The notes under the pieces are model-generated. The model did no database searches. It had not been told where the DNA came from and worked only from the letters and a program-made list of their open reading frames with translations. A stretch of 44,109 nucleotides of DNA from Opitutaceae bacterium (GTDB lineage Bacteria > Verrucomicrobiota > Verrucomicrobiia > Opitutales > Opitutaceae), in NCBI GenBank assembly GCA_016794665.1, contig JAEUHB010000154.1, forward strand, positions 1 through 44,109. Direction: 5' to 3'. Made by a program: the position numbers and the translations under genes. Position 1 is the stretch's first letter. Each line of letters begins with the position of its first letter. This document shows positions 35,210 to 44,109 of the stretch, piece by piece.

Positions 35210-38200
35210 TTACTTGGCAAGGGCGGTGGCGGCTTCGGGCATCGAAGGCGCCGCGGGCTTCGGCACCGGCCCGGCGGAACGATCGTGCGAATGATCACGG
35301 GCGAGCAGCACGTAGAGGGCCGGCAGGATCACGAGGGTGAGCACCGTGCCGATTGCCATGCCACCGACGAGGACAAGGCCGATGCTGTTGCGGGCGGCGG
35401 CGCCGGCGCCGGTGACGAGCGTCAGCGGGAAATGCCCCGCCACCGTCGCGACCGAGGTCATCAGGATCGGGCGCAGGCGCACGAGCGTGGCCTCGCGCAC
35501 GGCCTCCACCTTGGACTTGCCCTGCTCCTGGAGGTGGTTCGCCCATTCGACGATCAGGATGCCGTTCTTGGCGATCAGGCCGATCAGCGTGACGAGGCCC
35601 ACTTGGGCGTAGATGTTCATCGTGGTGGTCCAGCCATCGGTCCAATACTGCATGTTGGGATTGGGCATCTTGAGCACCGTGAACACCAGCGCGCCGAAGC
35701 CCGCCAGCGGCACGGAGCCGCCGAGAATGACGAGCGGATCGCGGAACGAGTTGAACTGCACGGCGAGCACGAGGAAGATCAGCACGACGGCCATGATGAG
35801 CGAAGGCACAAACTTGCTGCCCTCCGTGCGCAGCTGGCGCGACTCGCCCGTGTAGTCGATGACCGTGCCCGGCGGCAGGATGCGGCGCGCCTCGTCCTCG
35901 AGGACCTTGAGCGCCATGTCCAGCGTGCGCGTGGTGACGCCGGAGAGCTTGACGGCGTTGAGCTGCTGGAGCCGGTTGAGCGAACGCGGCACGGTTTTGG
36001 TCTGAATCGTCGCGACGCTGCTGAGCGGGACGAGCTGGTTGTTCGGCCCCGTGACATAAAGATCGCGCAACTGCTCCGGGTTGAGCCGATCGGCGCGGAC
36101 GATCTGCGGGATGACCTTGTAGCTGCGGCCGTCGATGTTGAACCGGTTGACGAAGTTGCCGCCGAGCGCGGAGCCGAGGTCGGCGCCGACTTGGGCGAGA
36201 TTGAGGCCGAGGGTCGCGACCTTGTCGCGGTCGATCACGATCTCGGCCTGCGGCTGGTCCACCTTGAGATCGATGATCGGCGGGAAGGCGAAGACGCCGC
36301 TCATCATCGCCACGTCCACGAGCTTGTTGGCGTATTCGAGGAGGCGCTCCGCGTCCGCGGTGGAGGCGATGACAAACTCGACGGGGAAATTGCTGCCGCC
36401 AGGCAGGGCGGACGGGGTCGTCGCAAACACCTGCATGCCGGCGACGCCACCGAGCCGCTGCTGCACCTCGGGCATGATTTCAAAGACGGTGCGGCTGCGA
36501 TCCGACCACGGTTTCACGACCATGCCGCCGAAGCCATCCGCCCCGCCGACTGCGCCGGCCGCGCCGCCGAAGAGCAGCTGGAAGGTGAAGTCCATCTCCT
36601 TGGTCGCCATGAACGCCTCCTCAACCGCCTTGCCGGAGATCGCCTTTTGCTCGGCGGTGCCGTTGGCCGGGCCGTTGAGGATGCCGAAGATCACGCCCTG
36701 ATCCTCCGCTGGCGCGAGCTCGGCGGGCGACATCACAAACATGATCGGAGTAAGCGCGGCCAGGACGATCCAGGAGAGATAGGCGGCCGGCCGGTGCGCC
36801 AGCGAGAGATCGAGCACGCGCGCGTAGGCGTTGCGCAGCGCATCGAACCGACGGTTCACCCAGCCGGCGAAGCCCTGGTTCACGTGGGCGCTGTCGTTCA
36901 GGATCGTGGCCGCCATCATCGGCGAGAGCGTGAGCGCCACGATGCCGGAGATGAACACGGCGCCGGCGAGCGTCATCGCGAACTCCCGGAACAAAGCGCC
37001 CGTGAGGCCGCCTTGGAGCGCGATCGGCGCATATACGGCGGCAAGCGTGAGCGTCATCGCAATCACGGGGCCGACCAGCTCGCGCGCCCCGAGGAGGGCC
37101 GCATCGATGCGCGACAAACCCTGCCGCAGGTGCCGCTCGACGTTCTCGACGACGACGATGGCGTCATCAACCACGAGGCCGACCGAGAGCACGATAGCCA
37201 GCAGCGTCAGCAGATTGATGGTGAACCCGAAGATCTGCATCAGGAAGATGCTCCCGATGAGCGACACCGGGATCGCGAGGATCGGCACCAGCACGGAACG
37301 GACGGAGCCAAGGAAGAGGAAAATGACCACGACGACGATCAACAGGGTGTCGATGAGGGTCGTCGTGACCTCCTTGATGGCATTGCTGATGTATTTGGAA
37401 GCGTCGTAGCCCATGCGGGCCTGCAGGCCCGTGGGCAGGCTGCGCTTGATCGACTCAAGCTCGGCGCGGGAGCGATTGATGACATCAACGGTGTTCGCCT
37501 GCGGCAGCGGATAGATGCCCATGAAAACGGCGGTCTGGCCCGAGTAGCTGACCTGCGTGTCGTAGTCGTCCGCGCCAAGCACGACATCCGCGATATCCTC
37601 GAGGCGCACAATGGTGTCGTTGGCCTGCCGGATCACGAGGCGCTTGAACTCAGAGACGGAATGCAGGTCGGTGTTCGCGGTGAGGTTCACCTGCACGAAG
37701 GCGCCCTTGGTGTTGCCGATCGCGGCCAGGTAGTTGTTCTGCGCGAGCGCCGCGCGGACCTGCGCCGGGCTGATGTTGAGCGCGGCCATGCGCTCGGGCT
37801 TGAGCCAAATGCGCATGGCGAACGTGCGCGCGCCGAGAATCTCCGCGCGCTGCACGCCGGGCACCGCCGAGAGACGCGGCTGCACGACGCGCACCAGGTA
37901 GTCGGTGATCTCGCTCTGGTTGAGGATGTCCGAGGCGAAGCTCAGGTAGGCCGACGCGAACTGTGAATCCGCGGAAACGACGCTGATCGCGGGAATCTCG
38001 GCCTCCGGGGGGAGGTCATTGCGGACTTGGTTAACCTTGGCGCTGATTTCGGCGAGGGCCTTGGTCGGCTCATAGTTCAGCTTCAGGCGCGCACTGATGA
38101 ACGAGAAGCCCTGCAGGCTCTTGGACTCGACGTAGTCGATGCCATCGGCCGCGGCGATGACGCGCTCGAGCGGCGTGGTGACGAAGCCGCGCACGAGCTC

Positions 38201-38374
38201 CGCGCTGGCGCCGACGTAGACCGTCGAAACGGTGACCGTGGCGTTGTCGCTGCGCGGGTATTGGCGGACGTTGAGCGACCGGTAGGCCTGCAACCCCGCA
38301 ATGACAATGACGAGGTTGACGACGATCGCGAGGACCGGGCGCTTGATGAAGAGATCAGTGAACGACGATTTCAT
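35210..38374 (-). CDS. RND efflux transporter permease (HAE1 family)
   Basis: A 1054-residue inner membrane protein with the AcrB-type layout: first helix near 11-30 (PVLAIVVNLVIVIAGLQAYR), porter domains, and a helix block with the conserved VGLVVDDAIVVVENVERHL segment holding the proton-relay Asp pair. A second half repeats the layout (GLIAKNGILIVEWANHL). It exports hydrophobic or amphiphilic compounds using the proton gradient. MKSSFTD at 38374 is preferred to a GTG two codons earlier. The adaptor is 12 bases upstream and the channel gene 4 bases downstream. Confidence 0.96.
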   Translation of the reverse strand: MKSSFTDLFIKRPVLAIVVNLVIVIAGLQAYRSLNVRQYPRSDNATVTVSTVYVGASAELVRGFVTTPLERVIAAADGIDYVESKSLQGFSFISARLKLNYEPTKALAEISAKVNQVRNDLPPEAEIPAISVVSADSQFASAYLSFASDILNQSEITDYLVRVVQPRLSAVPGVQRAEILGARTFAMRIWLKPERMAALNISPAQVRAALAQNNYLAAIGNTKGAFVQVNLTANTDLHSVSEFKRLVIRQANDTIVRLEDIADVVLGADDYDTQVSYSGQTAVFMGIYPLPQANTVDVINRSRAELESIKRSLPTGLQARMGYDASKYISNAIKEVTTTLIDTLLIVVVVIFLFLGSVRSVLVPILAIPVSLIGSIFLMQIFGFTINLLTLLAIVLSVGLVVDDAIVVVENVERHLRQGLSRIDAALLGARELVGPVIAMTLTLAAVYAPIALQGGLTGALFREFAMTLAGAVFISGIVALTLSPMMAATILNDSAHVNQGFAGWVNRRFDALRNAYARVLDLSLAHRPAAYLSWIVLAALTPIMFVMSPAELAPAEDQGVIFGILNGPANGTAEQKAISGKAVEEAFMATKEMDFTFQLLFGGAAGAVGGADGFGGMVVKPWSDRSRTVFEIMPEVQQRLGGVAGMQVFATTPSALPGGSNFPVEFVIASTADAERLLEYANKLVDVAMMSGVFAFPPIIDLKVDQPQAEIVIDRDKVATLGLNLAQVGADLGSALGGNFVNRFNIDGRSYKVIPQIVRADRLNPEQLRDLYVTGPNNQLVPLSSVATIQTKTVPRSLNRLQQLNAVKLSGVTTRTLDMALKVLEDEARRILPPGTVIDYTGESRQLRTEGSKFVPSLIMAVVLIFLVLAVQFNSFRDPLVILGGSVPLAGFGALVFTVLKMPNPNMQYWTDGWTTTMNIYAQVGLVTLIGLIAKNGILIVEWANHLQEQGKSKVEAVREATLVRLRPILMTSVATVAGHFPLTLVTGAGAAARNSIGLVLVGGMAIGTVLTLVILPALYVLLARDHSHDRSAGPVPKPAAPSMPEAATALAK

Positions 38375-38386
38375 GGGCACTCGCGC

Positions 38387-39526
38387 TCACTTGTTCTCCG
38401 GCCTGGGGCTGAGCTTCGCGTCGGGCGCGAGCCGGTTGTCGATCACCACGGCGCCGCCGGGACGGAGCTTGAACGCGCCGGTCGTCACGACCTGATCGCC
38501 GAGCTTCAGGCCCTGCGTGACCGTGACAAAGTCCCCCCGCGCCGCGCCGAGGCGAATGAACTGCTGGCGAAGGATTTTTTCCATCGCCCCGGATTTCTCG
38601 TTCTTCTTGTCCTCAATCACGAAGACGGAGTCGCCATAGGGCGCGTAGAGCACGGCGGTGGCGGGAATCACAAGGCTTTTTCCGGTCGCCGGCAGGACGA
38701 CCGCCACCGAGGCAAACATGCCGGGGCGGAAATGCTCGGCCTTGTTCGCGAGCGTCGCCTGCACGCGGACGTTGCGCGTGACGGGATCAATCTCGGGCGC
38801 GATCGCGGTAATCTTGCCATCGGTGGACTCGCCCGGGAGCGCATCACTCGTCACGCGCACCGCCGCGCCGACGGCGAGCTGCCCAAGGCGCTGCTGGGGG
38901 ACCGAGAAGTTCACAAAGATCGGATCGAGGGTCTGGAGGGTGACAATCGCTTCACCGTCCTTCAGGATCTGGCCGACGTTCACGAGCCGGATGCCGAGGC
39001 GGCCGGCGAAGGGCGCCCGGATCGTTTTTTTCGCGATGACGGCGCGCAGGCTGTCGGCCGAGGCCGCGGCTTGTTTGGATTGGGCCTCGGCGATGTCGAG
39101 TTCCGCGGCGGAGTTGGTGTTCTGGGAGCGGAGCGCGCGGGCGCGGTCGAGGTTGAGCCGTGCCAGCTCCGCCGCGGCCTCGGCGGCGCGGAGCTGCGCC
39201 GTCTCGGTGCTGATATCGAGCTGCACGAGGGGCTCGCCCGCCGCCACGACGGCGCCGGCGGTGAAGAGGATCTTGTCCACCTTGCCGGGCACCTCGGCGC
39301 CGATCGTCACACCCTGCACGGCGGCGAATGAGCCGGTGGCCAGGATGGAGTTGTCCCAGGAATCCTCCACCACGGCGGCGGCGGTCACCGTGTCGGGCGG
39401 AGGCACAAATGCGGCGCCCGCCGCCCCCATCGCGGCGAACTGGCCGAACTTGATGCCGCGCAGGACAAGGAGGAGGCCGACGAGCGTGAGGATAGTCAGG
39501 GCGTAAACGAGGACTTTCTTGGACAT
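38387..39526 (-). CDS. RND efflux periplasmic adaptor (membrane fusion protein)
   Basis: A 379-residue protein with an N-terminal membrane anchor (about 5-23, VLVYALTILTLVGLLLVLRG). The lipoyl-like half (GTGSFAAVQGVTIGAEVPGKV type and KTIRAPFAGRLGIRLVNVGQIL) surrounds an alpha-helical hairpin (about 110-165). The beta-barrel and membrane-proximal domains follow (VPQQRLGQL, IDPVTRNVRVQATLAN). It links the permease to the TolC-like channel. It lies 35 bases after the MarR gene and 12 bases before the permease ATG. Confidence 0.94.
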   Translation of the reverse strand: MSKKVLVYALTILTLVGLLLVLRGIKFGQFAAMGAAGAAFVPPPDTVTAAAVVEDSWDNSILATGSFAAVQGVTIGAEVPGKVDKILFTAGAVVAAGEPLVQLDISTETAQLRAAEAAAELARLNLDRARALRSQNTNSAAELDIAEAQSKQAAASADSLRAVIAKKTIRAPFAGRLGIRLVNVGQILKDGEAIVTLQTLDPIFVNFSVPQQRLGQLAVGAAVRVTSDALPGESTDGKITAIAPEIDPVTRNVRVQATLANKAEHFRPGMFASVAVVLPATGKSLVIPATAVLYAPYGDSVFVIEDKKNEKSGAMEKILRQQFIRLGAARGDFVTVTQGLKLGDQVVTTGAFKLRPGGAVVIDNRLAPDAKLSPRPENK

Positions 39527-39561
39527 GGCGTGGAAACAGGCAGGGCTAGGATTCGCAGCGA

Positions 39562-40134
39562 CTAGGATCGCGCGGAAAGGACAAGGGCGGGGTTCTTCTC
39601 GGCATCCCCATCGCCCCTCGCGCGGGTGAGGACCTTGGTGAGGAGGCGGACAAAGGTTTTACGCTCCCCCTCGCCCAGCGGCTCCATGAGCCAGGCCATG
39701 CGGCGGAAGTGCGGCGGCAAGATGCGTTCGAGCAGTTTTTCCGCTCGCTTGGTGAGGCCCACGGACATCATCCGGCGATCCTCGGGGTGCGGCCGGCGCG
39801 TCACCAGGCCGGCCGCCTCGAGCGTGTCCACGAGGCCCGTGATCGTGGCGCGGGTGACACCCGTTCGCTCGGCGAGCTCGGCCGGCGTGAGCGCTCCGCC
39901 GGGAGCGCAGTCCGGCTGCTGGCAATTGCCCCAGAGCGCCATCAGCACGCCGAAGCGCCCCTGCGAAATTTCGTGCTGCGCCAGGTGTTCCTCGACCACG
40001 CGGAACGCCTCGTCGCCCGCGCGCAGCAGATGCAGGAACACCTCCGTCGCCGAGGGATCGAGGTCGGGAAACACCCGCGCCGCCTCGAGCAGGCACTCGT
40101 AGCGCGGAAGATCCTTCAACATCAGGTGCGGCAT
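39562..40134 (-). CDS. MarR-family transcriptional regulator of the efflux operon
   Basis: A 190-residue winged-helix protein. The DNA-binding part has LTPAELAERTGVTRATITGLVDTL (82-105) followed by the wing VTRRPHPEDRRMMSVGLT (111-128). Flanking helices provide the dimer interface. It carries Cys71 and Cys76 in GNCQQPDCAPGG just before the DNA-binding helices, a pair that could sense oxidants or bind a metal (speculative). As first gene of the pump operon, it probably represses its own operon through the palindrome just upstream and is released by a pump substrate. Confidence 0.9.
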   Translation of the reverse strand: MPHLMLKDLPRYECLLEAARVFPDLDPSATEVFLHLLRAGDEAFRVVEEHLAQHEISQGRFGVLMALWGNCQQPDCAPGGALTPAELAERTGVTRATITGLVDTLEAAGLVTRRPHPEDRRMMSVGLTKRAEKLLERILPPHFRRMAWLMEPLGEGERKTFVRLLTKVLTRARGDGDAEKNPALVLSARS

Positions 40135-40159
40135 CGGAAAAGAAGTAAGGCGCCGAATA

Positions 40160-40173
40160 GTTAGGCGGCTAAC
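40160..40173 (-). promoter_or_regulatory. putative MarR operator palindrome
   Basis: GTTAG-GCGG-CTAAC, a 5-bp inverted repeat (core TTAGNNNNCTAA), is centred about 33 bases before the regulator ATG. On the minus strand it overlaps a possible promoter, TTGCTT (40182-40187), then 16 bases and AACTAT. MarR proteins commonly bind such short palindromes across their own promoter. Confidence 0.5.
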
Positions 40174-40213
40174 GACAAAAGCAAGCCGCGCTTTGTGACA
40201 CTCCGGGCACAGT

Positions 40214-40232
40214 CGCGGGCGTTATGCCCGCG
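40214..40232 (-). terminator. GC hairpin after tpiA, possible terminator
   Basis: A perfect 7-bp stem CGCGGGC / GCCCGCG with loop ATAAC (read on the minus strand) lies 41 bases after the tpiA stop and before the MarR operator. No U-tract follows, so it is a weak terminator candidate. Confidence 0.35.
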
Positions 40233-40272
40233 CGGTCCGTGGCTAATGGCCCGCCCCCCAAGGGGCCGCGGG

Positions 40273-41043
40273 CTACTTCGCGGCGATGGCCGCGGTCACC
40301 AACTCGACGAAGCTGCGCGCCTCGAGGCTGGCGCCGCCGATGAGGCCGCCATCGATGTCCTTTTGCGCGAGCAGCTCCGGCGCGTTGGCCGGCTTCATCG
40401 ACCCGCCGTAGAGGATGCGGACCTTTTGCGCGACCGCGTCGGTGAAATGCCTGGCCAGCAGGCCGCGGATGAAGGCGTGGACCTCCTGCGCCTGCTCGGT
40501 GGTTGCCACCTTGCCCGTGCCGATGGCCCAGACGGGCTCGTAGGCGATGACCACGGAGCCCACCGAATCCTTGTTCACGCCTTCGAGGCCGCGCTCGGTC
40601 TGCGTCTGCACGACCTTGAGCGTCGCGCCGGCCTCGCGCTCCGCGAGCGTCTCGCCCACGCAGAGGATCGGGCGGAGCTGGTTCTTGAGCGCGGCGAGGA
40701 CCTTCTTGTTCACAAGCTCGTCCGTCTCGCCGAAAAGCGTGCGGCGCTCGCTGTGGCCGAGGATGACGTGGGTGGTGAAGATCGCCCGCAGCATCGGCGC
40801 CGAGATTTCGCCGGTGAAGGCGCCGCTGGCCTCATGGTGCATGTTCTGCGCCCCCAGCTTGACCGTGGAGCCCTCGAGCGCCTGGCCCGCAGTCTCGAGG
40901 CCGGTGAACGGCGGGCAGACGACGACCTCGACGTCCGTCTGTTTGCCGACGGCCGCGACGATGTCGCGCACGAGCGCGACCCCATCGGCGGGCGTCTTGT
41001 TCATCTTCCAGTTGCCGGCGATCAGTTTCTTGCGGGAGATCAT
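40273..41043 (-). CDS. tpiA: triosephosphate isomerase
   Basis: A 256-residue TIM-barrel enzyme of normal length. Active-site residues are all present: Lys13 in GNWKMN, His98 in ILGHSERR, Glu170 in IAYEPVWAIGTGK, and the phosphate-binding ILYGGSM and GGLIGGASL loops. It interconverts dihydroxyacetone phosphate and glyceraldehyde 3-phosphate in glycolysis and gluconeogenesis. The start at 41043 (MISRKKLIAGNWKMN) fits the family; an upstream extension in the same frame would overlap pgk. It lies 28 bases after pgk. Confidence 0.97.
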   Translation of the reverse strand: MISRKKLIAGNWKMNKTPADGVALVRDIVAAVGKQTDVEVVVCPPFTGLETAGQALEGSTVKLGAQNMHHEASGAFTGEISAPMLRAIFTTHVILGHSERRTLFGETDELVNKKVLAALKNQLRPILCVGETLAEREAGATLKVVQTQTERGLEGVNKDSVGSVVIAYEPVWAIGTGKVATTEQAQEVHAFIRGLLARHFTDAVAQKVRILYGGSMKPANAPELLAQKDIDGGLIGGASLEARSFVELVTAAIAAK

Positions 41044-41071
41044 GGGAGGAGGGGGTCGAGGCGGATGCGCG

Positions 41072-42328
41072 TCAGTTTTCGAGAAACGCCACCCCGGGCA
41101 GCACCTTGCCCTCGAGGTATTCGAGGCTGGCGCCGCCGCCGGTGGAGCAATGCGTGACTTTCTTGTGCACGCCGAATTTTTTCGCGGCCGTGGCGGTGTC
41201 GCCGCCGCCGACGACCGTGGTCGCGCCCTTGGCCGTGGCCTCGGCGATCGCGTCCGCCATCGCCTTCGTGGCGCCCGCGAACTTGTCGAACTCGAACACC
41301 CCCGCGGGGCCGTTCCACACGATGGTCTTCGAGGAGAGGATGGCCGCACGGTAGAGCGCGATGCTCTTGGGGCCGGCGTCCATGCCTTCCCAGCCGTCGG
41401 GAATGCCGCTCTCCATGGTGGCCGGCTGCGTGTTGGCGTCGGGGCCAAACTTGTCGCCGCACACGAAATCCACCGGGAAAATCAGCTCCACGCCACGGGC
41501 CTTGGCCTTCGCCTCGAGCTCCGCGACGATCTCGGCGCCGGCCTTGTCGAAGAGCGACGAGCCGATTTTCATCCCGCGGTTAACCTTGTGGAAAGTGTAG
41601 GCCATGCCGCCGCCGATGATGATCTTGTTGGCCTTCTCGAGGAGGTTGGTGATGAGCGGGATCTTGTCGGCGATTTTCGCGCCGCCGAGGATGGCGAGGA
41701 GCGGGCGCTCGGGGGCGTTGAGCACCTTGTCGAAGGCCTTCAGCTCGGCCTCCATCAGGAAGCCGGCCGCCTTCACCGGCAGGTTCACGCCGACCATCGA
41801 CGAGTGCGCGCGGTGTGCGGTGCCGAAGGCATCGTTCACGTAGACGTCGCCGAGCTTCGACAGGCTCGACCGGAACGCCGCTTCCTTCGCCGGATCGGCC
41901 TTGAGCTTGGTCTCCGTGCCGTCGGCGTTCTTGATCTTCACCTTGCCTTCTTCCTCGAGGTGGAAGCGCAGGTTCTCGAGCAGCACAACCTGGCCGGGCT
42001 TGAGCTGGGCGCACGCGGCCTCGACCGCGGGGCCGACGCAGTCGTCGAGAAACGTCACCGGCCGGCCGAGCAGTTTTTCCAATTCGGTCGCGACCGGCTT
42101 GAGCGAAAACTTGGCGATCTTCTGGCCATCCGGGCGGCCGAGGTGCGACATCAGCACCACGGAAGCGCCCGCCGCCAGCGCATGCTGGATCGTGGGCAAC
42201 GCCGCCGCGATGCGCGCGGTGTTGGTGATCGCGCCGGTCTGCTTGTCCTGCGGGACGTTGAAGTCCACGCGCATGAGCACGCGCTTCCCGCCCAGGTTGA
42301 GGTCACGGATGGTTTTGAATTTGGCCAT
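41072..42328 (-). CDS. pgk: phosphoglycerate kinase
   Basis: A 418-residue enzyme. Hallmarks are RVDFNVP (20-26), the SHLGRPDG loop (about 59-66), [34 protein letters not shown] and the ATP-site [13 protein letters not shown]. It interconverts 1,3-bisphosphoglycerate and 3-phosphoglycerate with ATP formation. A good Shine-Dalgarno AGGA stands eight bases before the ATG (42337-42340). A long inverted repeat sits just upstream of it, so pgk expression could be adjusted relative to gap. Confidence 0.97.
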   Translation of the reverse strand: MAKFKTIRDLNLGGKRVLMRVDFNVPQDKQTGAITNTARIAAALPTIQHALAAGASVVLMSHLGRPDGQKIAKFSLKPVATELEKLLGRPVTFLDDCVGPAVEAACAQLKPGQVVLLENLRFHLEEEGKVKIKNADGTETKLKADPAKEAAFRSSLSKLGDVYVNDAFGTAHRAHSSMVGVNLPVKAAGFLMEAELKAFDKVLNAPERPLLAILGGAKIADKIPLITNLLEKANKIIIGGGMAYTFHKVNRGMKIGSSLFDKAGAEIVAELEAKAKARGVELIFPVDFVCGDKFGPDANTQPATMESGIPDGWEGMDAGPKSIALYRAAILSSKTIVWNGPAGVFEFDKFAGATKAMADAIAEATAKGATTVVGGGDTATAAKKFGVHKKVTHCSTGGGASLEYLEGKVLPGVAFLEN

Positions 42329-42348
42329 GGAAAGAGTCCTAAAACAAT

Positions 42349-42418
42349 CGCCCGCGAATCACACGAATCAGCACGAATAGTTGAGGTTATTCGCGTGGAT
42401 TCGCGTGATTCGCGGGCG
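42349..42418 (-). repeat. REP-like inverted repeat (31-bp arms) between gap and pgk
   Basis: The left arm is 42349-42379, the spacer 42380-42387, and the right arm 42388-42418. The arms match at 27 of 31 positions. In minus-strand (operon) RNA two of the four differences become G-U pairs, giving 29 of 31 paired. Each arm is made of three tandem copies of a CACGAAT/CGCGAATC unit. The hairpin ends 20 bases before the pgk start and is followed by AUUGUUUU. Confidence 0.93.
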
Positions 42419-42432
42419 GGGAAATGCGGTGC

Positions 42433-43738
<1,306 letters not shown>

Positions 43739-44109
43739 TCAAGCCGCGCCCGCCCCGCCCTCGCCCGGATCGATCCACAGGCCACAGGCCAACGCGGGCA
43801 GCCAAAGGTCGGCCTCAACCGGCCGGTTCGCATGCTTACCGGCGGACAAATAGAACCGTTCCTCATCGGCCAGCAGGCTCCACGCCCCCGGCGCGGCGCC
43901 CGCGATGGTGGGGCCGACGGAGATTGTCGCGTCGGCCAGCGTGGGGTTGATGGCGAAGAGCAGGCGCACCGGGCCTTGCGACAAATCGGCATTCACCACG
44001 ACCGCGAGCGCCGGCGAGCGGTCGTCGCGCACAAAGTGGAAAAAACCCTCGCTCGGGCGCTCCCATTGCCGCAGGAGCCGGCCGTGCTCGCCGCGACGAA
44101 AGGCGATCC
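43739..44109 (-). CDS. C-terminal end of a probable glycoside hydrolase (start beyond window)
   Basis: The frame is open to the last base, so only about 123 C-terminal residues are seen. They begin AFRRGEHGRLLRQWERPSEG and continue FFHFVRDDRSPALAVVVNAD, then LLFAINPTLADATISVG and LWLPALACGLWIDPGE. The mixture of 'FVRDD', 'VVVNAD' and 'LLFAINPT' strands resembles the C-terminal beta-sandwich of GH13 pullulanase/amylase-type enzymes. This is pattern recognition only; the catalytic part is outside the window. It would be upstream of gap on the same strand. Confidence 0.4.
   Translation of the reverse strand, partial: IAFRRGEHGRLLRQWERPSEGFFHFVRDDRSPALAVVVNADLSQGPVRLLFAINPTLADATISVGPTIAGAAPGAWSLLADEERFYLSAGKHANRPVEADLWLPALACGLWIDPGEGGAGAA

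Noticed and set aside
35204-37966. Long plus-strand frame opposite the RND permease
   Set aside because: Asp/Arg/His/Glu-rich low-information protein exactly antisense to a permease with complete motifs.
42349-42418. CRISPR-like repeats in the gap-pgk spacer
   Set aside because: Only one palindromic pair with short internal units; no spaced array and no cas genes in the window.

Overview
The window is about 44 kb of GC-rich DNA that looks like the chromosome of a Gram-negative, aerobic heterotroph. The best guess is Verrucomicrobiota, family Opitutaceae. The clues are a protein with an SHD1-like N-terminus, a double-CHRD secreted protein with a C-terminal domain typical of that group, two large TonB-dependent receptors without SusD partners, and a short NusA without rimP beside it. 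This placement is inferred from gene content; no 16S gene is present. Genes are densely packed, often joined by ATGA stop/start overlaps, and most lie on the minus strand.

Layout, left to right. (1) 1-2452, plus strand: the C-terminal part of a PhoD-like phosphatase, a TPMT-like methyltransferase and an XdhC-type molybdenum cofactor chaperone, each overlapping the next by four bases. (2) 2421-6470, minus strand: a fused 5-oxoprolinase PxpB-PxpC, PxpA, and an overlapping exported protein of unknown function. (3) 6558-7970, minus strand: a secreted CHRD-domain protein with a perfect hairpin terminator. (4) 8188-11905, plus strand: a lipoprotein, ResB and CcsA, which form a System II cytochrome c maturation operon. 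(5) 11910-14470, minus strand: recN, a YdcF-like membrane protein and tRNA-Val(GAC).

(6) 14534-21533, minus strand: the translation and RNA cluster nusA-infB-rbfA-nrnA-truB-ribF, preceded by a hairpin with a U-tract in the nusA leader. (7) 21676-30718, minus strand: a CapA-like protein, two paralogous TonB-dependent receptors and an exported M20 amidohydrolase. Together they look like an uptake and processing locus for an amide- or peptide-linked compound. (8) 30781-33744: a large AsmA-like envelope protein. (9) 33865-40134, minus strand: a complete tripartite RND efflux operon (MarR regulator, adaptor, permease, TolC-like channel) with a palindrome in front of the regulator. (10) 40273-43479, minus strand: the triose-phosphate glycolysis operon gap-pgk-tpiA, with a long REP-like inverted repeat between gap and pgk. 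(11) The right edge holds the C-terminal end of a probable carbohydrate-active enzyme.

No CRISPR array, insertion sequence, prophage or defence system was seen. The signals that most deserve a second look are the gap-pgk inverted repeat, the nusA leader hairpin, the capA/receptor/amidohydrolase locus, and the uncharacterised proteins coupled to oxoprolinase and to cytochrome c assembly.
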